Shown here piece by piece: positions 58,481 to 64,000 of a DNA stretch of 64,000 nucleotides. Location of the stretch: contig OZ020585.1 of NCBI GenBank assembly GCA_963971535.1, positions 24,738,796-24,802,795 of the forward strand, read 5' to 3'. The position numbers were made by a program, and so were the translations under genes. The notes beneath the pieces were generated by a model. The model was given only the letters and a program-made list of their open reading frames with translations. It searched no databases and was not told where the DNA came from. Within the stretch, counting starts at the first letter, position 1. Every line of letters starts with the position of its first letter. The DNA is from Notolepis coatsorum. Taxonomy: Eukaryota > Chordata > Actinopteri > Aulopiformes > Paralepididae.

Positions 58481-60638
58481 CAACCGTTAAAAGTCGTCTT
58501 TACCTTCTCTGTTTGGTATCCACAGTTTAAAACTTTACAGTCTTCCCTACTGTTTTATACCAACTTTGACCCTTTGAACCTCCCACCCAGGGCAAACCTC
58601 CCTCTCATGGCGCAGTTCCCTCTCTCAGGCTGGCTTCTTCCACATCGCACAGCGCTCCTGCGTCAAAATGCGGAAGAAGCCATTTTAGCCAAGGCTAGCT
58701 CAGTGATTTTTTTTACTCGTTTATACTGTACATTTAAAAAAAAAGTTTATTAGCAACGCCGAGCTTTCAAACCACCCCGGTTTTGTGTGTGAAACCCTAG
58801 TGCAACGTTGAGTAACTTTGACATCTGATAAATTTAGAACGATCCGTTCATTTTTAACCAGTGCTTGATGGTGCACATTAACATGGCTAGTACCGTGGAA
58901 TCAGTGACTTGCATCACAGTCATGAAAGGGGCTAGTGTACGTGTGTGTGCATGTGCACTTGCGTGTGTATGTGTGTACTGTATGTGTATGTTTCAAGGTT
59001 GAGTATGGAGCGGTGGGGTGAAACATCCACTCAGTGAGCCTTGACCTTTGACACCATTAATTCTGCCTCACATAGCCTGCTGGTACAGGTAGAATGGAAT
59101 GTTATGAGCGTGTAATAGGCAGTCACTAATGAATTACTAATGAATTACTAATGGACATATTAATGGACACATTACTAATGGGCATAATGTCCACTCTCCT
59201 CCCACAGCCACGTTCCAGTCTACTATGTATGGAGGGTAGGGAATGGGTCATAAAAACCCAATAACCAGAAAATCGTTTGCAGGGATCAAAAGTCCACTTT
59301 TTTTTAACACGGTTGTTATTATTTTTTATATGCAGGATATTGATAATTTCAGTGGTGGAACCGTGTTTGTTCCACCACACTGTTGTGCTCAAAAAGGTCT
59401 GTTCAACTAGCCTCATTTGATAAAACAACAGTGCCTCCTCTCCTTCCCCCCAAGATAAAATCTTGTTTTGTTTAGTCACGTTTTTGTTTACTTGTTGCCA
59501 GATGCCTGTTTTTGAGTTCCAGCTGAGAGGTAGGAGCTGGAAAACATACCGGTTCCATAGCCTGACGTCTTATCTAGTACAGGCCCAAAGTTGATAACAA
59601 TCCCATAGAAAATGTGTGTTTTACACATCTTTTTGTAATGTGTATACCGGCAATAATTCGGCATGATTGTCTAAAATGGCCACCCGCTGCCATTGATTCA
59701 GACGCGCGAGTCAAAACAAGAACTTCTTCTACCCCTTTGTCATTGCAATCAGCCCTCGTGTGGGATTTCATTGGCTACAAAGGTGGTCAATCATTTTCAC
59801 CATCAGAGGTGACTGGTCCGTTCAGGGCCAGGCCAAACCGGATGTGGTCTGAATGTCTGGTCAAATGACGCTCGTTGGTTGTTTGGTAACCCGAGACTGG
59901 AAGCACGCAATAGGTTGAGTATGGTGTCAATTGAACGGCGGCAAATTTTACTTTCCAACAATGTATTGGTTGATCAGGAAAAATGCAAGCCGGAGCCGAC
60001 AAACGAGACACTCTGGTAGACACTTGTGGAAACTGTGGTGGTCACTCTGGTAGTCACTCTGGTAGTCACTCTAGTGGACACTCTGGTAGTCACTCTAGTA
60101 GACACTTGAAAAAAATGGTGGATCGGTGAAGTCAGGCCCATATCCAATACGTGAATTACTTCATATCGGAACCCTCAGATTGGTCCCATCTCAACTTTTT
60201 ACTTGACAAATAATGTGTTTCTGATTCTTAGTCTGATCTGGATTTTTCCTTTGTATGTCATAAGCCCAATTTGTCCAAATAGCAAACATTATAAATACTT
60301 CCCCCATTAACACAGCACTGCTTAGCTTGTACACAATGTTGTTGTAACTAAGATAGTTGCTGAAATATTTGCTAAATATTTGCTGAATTTCATGTGAGCG
60401 TTTCCTGGTTGATAAGAAGATGACAGTGGCCAAATGGCCAGTAGCAATGACATACTTAACCTGCAAACATAACACTGTTCTGACAGCACAATATTGATGT
60501 GAAGTTACTGCATAGGTATATCAACAACAATATGAGATTCTCTCAGGGATTTCCATGTTGTAAATTGTTTATTACCAGAGTCTAGGTGAATCTTGCTGTA
60601 GTATACGGCTGGTTGGACAATGGTGGACATTAATTTGA
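58481..60638. other. Mostly unique sequence
   Basis: No gene or transposon was recognised over about 2.1 kb, apart from the short tandem repeat listed at 60036-60107. Open frames of 60-117 codons have no domain signal. Confidence 0.4.
60036..60107. repeat. 12-bp minisatellite
   Basis: About six copies of a TAGTCACTCTGG-like unit, with TAGTGGACACTC variants. Confidence 0.85.
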
Positions 60639-60639
60639 A

Positions 60640-61005
60640 CGCATTGCAACGCATTTGCCCCCCACTTGCCGGTCTAGGGATGGTTGAAGACTATCACACA
60701 TGTCTCCTCCGATACATGCGGAGTCAGCCAGCCGCTTCTTTTCACCTGGCAGCGAGAACTGGGGGAGCGTAACGTGTGGGAGGATCACACTACTTCCCCC
60801 AGATCCCTTCCTCGCTGAGCAGGCACCCCGACCGACCTGTAGGAGTCGCTGTTTACAACGACCAGGATACTCACCCCACCGGCTTCCCACCCTCTAACAC
60901 TGCCAATTGGTTAGTATGAACGACCGACCAAGCCGGAGGTACCGCTGATACCAGTGTCTCTGCGGTGGTAGGCAGACGCTTAGTCCGCTGCGCTACCCAG
61001 CCGCC
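60640..61005 (-). mobile_element. tRNA-derived SINE (second type), copy 2
   Basis: Matches 17400-17782 over most of its length (ACTTGCCGGTCTAGGG, CTTTTCACCTGGCAGCGAG, TGTAGGAGTCGCTGTTTACA). On the minus strand the full head GGCGGCTGGGTAGCGCAGCG is present. The 3' tail is missing. Confidence 0.8.
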
Positions 61006-61009
61006 TTCT

Positions 61010-61815
61010 CGTAGACTGATTTGAAAATTATCTAAGATCCTTGGCCTAATGTCAGCCTTTGTCGGAAATGTCATCCAAATCGTGTCAGAACAGTAGGAAC
61101 TATGGCTGGTATGGACAGAAACATAGTTTGAAAACAATATCACATGTGTAAAAAAAAAACTATTTGGGAATCTACCATAGAGTATTATTACAAGTATTGT
61201 CTTGTATAGGCTACATAGTTTGTAGTATAATTATTTTTATAGTATCAAAGTCTGAATACAAGTTTTTCTTTTGCAGTGCTAAATAAAGAGTATGATTGCG
61301 TTAGGGGTCCTGCCGGTCTGTTCATTCTCTAGCCCTGACAGCATTTGCGAATCTGCTCTGCTTTGCCCTCATGCCTGGAACGGCAGCTTCGGCCTGGACC
61401 AAACACTGGTGTTCATTCAAACCCAAGCGGCTGTTCCCTTCACCATGCGTTCCAGCAGGCCGTCTGCTGTAATCAGCGTTTGGAGGGAGGGTCACGCGTC
61501 CATCCGCACCGGCCCCAGCCCGGGCCCGCTCATCGCTGGAGCTTGTAGCAGTCAATTTGACCTATCAGCGATGCCATCGGTAACATGACGTCCGGGGGTG
61601 AGTTTGGCTCGGGCCGCTAATGGCGTTGGCACTGCGGGCCGTGTGGAACATCTGGACCTCACAGGCAGAGGTCTGGGTTCATGCTGATTGTAGATCGGCT
61701 TTATCGCTTACGAACACACTCGCGCGCATGTGCATGAGCTCATCCTCTCAAGGGCAATTATTCAGGTTGTCGTTCAGAAGCGCACCCTGCAACAAAGCCA
61801 AAGAGGAGAAAAACA
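61010..61815. other. Unique sequence
   Basis: No repeat was recognised. The part 61290-61760 is GC-rich and single-copy looking. The frame at 61292-61588 has no recognisable domain or splice context. Confidence 0.4.
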
Positions 61816-61816
61816 T

Positions 61817-62095
<279 letters not shown>

Positions 62096-62503
62096 ATACA
62101 GACTAGCCCCAGCGGGGTTGCGGGGGGTTAGCGTGGCATTTATCACAGCAATCCCCCCCCCCCGCACCCCCGTCCCGCTGCTCCTGATCTGCACTGATGG
62201 AGGCTGTGATGAAGCCCGTGTCACCACCTACAGTAGCACGCCTGCGCTAATCTCATCACGCCACATCACCGGATGACGAGGCGTCGGAGCGGCCTGCTCT
62301 AGCTCACAGGTCCAGGCCCCCTGCGAACCGGCATCGCTGTGCATCATGGCCTAATGGCATCAGCGTCAGATGGGATGGTAACGACAGGGTGGCCTGGCCC
62401 CTCTGAGTTCATTAGCATTGGCTGTTATACTCACCTCACGGCAGGCCTCACAGACGGTAATGATGCCTGTGTGAAAAAGGTGAGGGAGATGGAGATGAGA
62501 CAG
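62096..62503. other. Unique sequence
   Basis: Single-copy looking, with a C run at 62152-62163. No exon was supported. Confidence 0.4.
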
Positions 62504-62618
<115 letters not shown>

Positions 62619-62789
62619 GAGGGAGAAGGAGAGAGGGGGTGGGGGGCAACAGGCATGTATTGCCAAATGCCATAGTGAAATACCATGTCATGGCGCTTTG
62701 GCCCTCACTATTGTTGGGTTTTTAAGCAATACAGGATTTGCTACCCATGACGTTACTAGATGTTCAGCGCTATGGTTTACTGTCTGACT

Positions 62790-63055
62790 ATTACTACTAG
62801 TGATGGTGGTAGTAGCAGTCATATTAGTATTAGTTGTATCTAGTAGTAGTAGCAGTCGTAGTAGTAGTGGTAGTAGTTGTACTAGTAGTAGTAGTCGTGC
62901 TGATAATAGTAGTCATATTAGTAATAGTAGTAGTCATACTAGTAATAGTTGTAGTAGTAATAGTATTAGTTGCACTAGTAGTAGTAGTACTAGCAATAGT
63001 AGTAGTCATACTAGTAATAGTAGTATTCGTACTAGTAATAATAGTAGTCGAAAAC
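62790..63055. repeat. Degenerate (AGT)n repeat
   Basis: AGT units mixed with CGT, CAT, ACT and AAT variants over about 265 bp. The Ser/Asn- and Thr-rich frames are artefacts. Confidence 0.93.
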
Positions 63056-63420
63056 TTTATTATCTCTAATGGGCACATTTGTCATATACAAGAAACAAAC
63101 TAAAAAACATCAACAAACCACACAGTGCAAGAAATAAACGACACAGGACAAGGGATAAGTCAATGTACTGGTGTTTTGGGCTGTGATTCGTGGCATCATC
63201 TACAGTAGCAGCAGAGCCTTTGGGACCATAGAGCTTCTGTATCTCTTAGTTCTTCTGCCTACCTGATGCAAAGAGGTTCTGTACAGAGGGGGTGTAAGGG
63301 GTCCATTAGGATGTTTCCTGACATCTTCACAGCTCTGACAGGCTTGACCGAGGAGTCCCAACAATCCTCCCGTTTGTGTTCCTGTGTTTTGGATATCCTG
63401 CTCAGGCTGGTGATGATGTC
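63050..63420 (-). pseudogene. CR1/Rex-type LINE: last RT codons and 3' UTR (reverse strand)
   Basis: Minus-strand coding includes I-L-M-D-P-L-H-P-L and G-R-R-T-K-R-Y-R-S-S-M-V-P-K-A-L, in the positions where family members carry the end of the RT just before the stop. The 3' UTR ends GAGATAATAAAGTTTT at about 63050, next to the AGT repeat. Frame breaks are present. Confidence 0.6.
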
Positions 63421-63745
63421 AGACCTTCGGGTGGGACATTAAACCGAGGTCCTGACTGAATTTGGTCGTTAAAGAACCCAGGGTGCCTATCGCATCGCAA
63501 AGAGCAGGGGGTTCCCTGACGTTCCTGGACAAATTACCAATCAGGTTTCTGTCATCAAGGCCACCTATTCTCAGCCATTGTGTAGTGTGATGTGTGCCTG
63601 GTGCCAGTGTATGGCAGCCTTTGAGCCTGCGTAGCCCAAGGTTGGATGCTACACAGTGGTGGTGAAGGAGGCAATTTCCAACCCTACATTGTAAAAAGCG
63701 ATTAAAGTGTGTATAGAAAAGTGCTATATACATGCAATGATCATT
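63421..63745. repeat. Degenerate dispersed repeat (unclassified)
   Basis: GACATTAAACCGAGGTCCTG, AAAGAACCCAGGG, GGATGCTACACAGTGGTGG and GTGCTATATACATGCAATG resemble, from memory, a common fish interspersed repeat. The family name is not known to me. Non-coding. Confidence 0.5.
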
Positions 63746-63814
63746 CATTAATTTACATTAATTTTGTTTGACAGTTATTGAGAGTGTGAATATGGCCACC
63801 AGTGATGTAATCTG

Positions 63815-63955
63815 TGACATTGAATCCTTGTGCTGTGTTAATTACAGCTCAATGAAAGGATAAGATAGCAGTTCCTATAAGACAATATATTGCTATTCTT
63901 TCATCTACATAATATATTGCAGCTGTAATTAACACAACACAATGACTCAGTGTCC
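63815..63955. repeat. Small imperfect inverted repeat
   Basis: Arms at 63815-63849 and 63921-63955 (35 bp each) match at most positions, with the core GTGTTAATTACAGCT shared exactly. The loop is A/T-rich. It could be a short MITE or simply a hairpin-forming stretch. Confidence 0.65.
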
Positions 63956-64000
63956 CACTTCAGAACATATAGCCTATACTTCTTCTGTCGTGGCTGAACA

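Overview
This window looks like teleost fish genomic DNA. The reasons are the mix of repeats (several non-LTR retrotransposon clades, a BEL/Pao LTR retrotransposon, short hAT-like and piggyBac-like non-autonomous DNA elements, tRNA-derived SINEs), the very long CA, CT, AAT and AAG microsatellites, and the near absence of host coding sequence. The species cannot be told from the sequence. There is no sign of bacterial, CRISPR or plasmid content. Only two short segments look like possible host exons: positions 1-60, ending at a GT donor, and 45662-45760, preceded by a strong polypyrimidine-AG acceptor and ending in a stop. Neither gene was recognised. The rest is most simply read as intron or intergenic DNA filled by transposable elements.

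Layout. 1-9.3 kb: a short hAT-like element, an older hAT-like element holding an internally deleted LINE, a solo LTR, a 1.6-kb hAT-like element, a palindromic piggyBac-like MITE and a reverse-strand L2 LINE. 9.4-21 kb: a duplicated 0.37-kb block, a reverse-strand RTE-like LINE fragment, an AAT microsatellite, a LINE interrupted by the same MITE, a second piggyBac-like element, two tRNA-type SINEs and several L2 fragments. 21.3-24.1 kb: a three-level nest, with a LINE split by a 1,963-bp hAT-like element that itself carries a 619-bp near-perfect foldback element. 24-29.8 kb: mostly unique sequence with microsatellites, one SINE and a 200-N assembly gap. 29.8-36.2 kb: a two-ORF L1 on the reverse strand with one frame break in ORF2. 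36.2-47.9 kb: more copies of the first LINE family, SINEs, a CA-rich minisatellite, a second solo LTR and the candidate terminal exon. 47.9-56.4 kb: a complete two-LTR BEL/Pao retrotransposon on the reverse strand, with nearly identical LTRs and a primer-binding site matching tRNA-Tyr. 56.4-64 kb: an AGT microsatellite interrupted by a SINE and an L2 LINE, another tRNA-type SINE, more microsatellites and LINE 3' ends.

How the parts act together: the autonomous families (L1, L2/CR1-type, RTE-type, BEL/Pao) would supply the enzymes, and the SINEs and MITEs would depend on them or on transposases encoded elsewhere. The SINEs end in a segment resembling the 3' end of the L2 copy at 56882-58098, which fits the known habit of SINEs borrowing a LINE tail. 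Every autonomous element seen here is broken. I found no previously undescribed multi-gene system. The most informative signals are the nested palindromic element, the BEL/Pao copy whose pol frame stays open although the integrase core is gone and the RT motif reads YVDN, the paired solo LTRs with perfect target duplications, and the candidate terminal exon.
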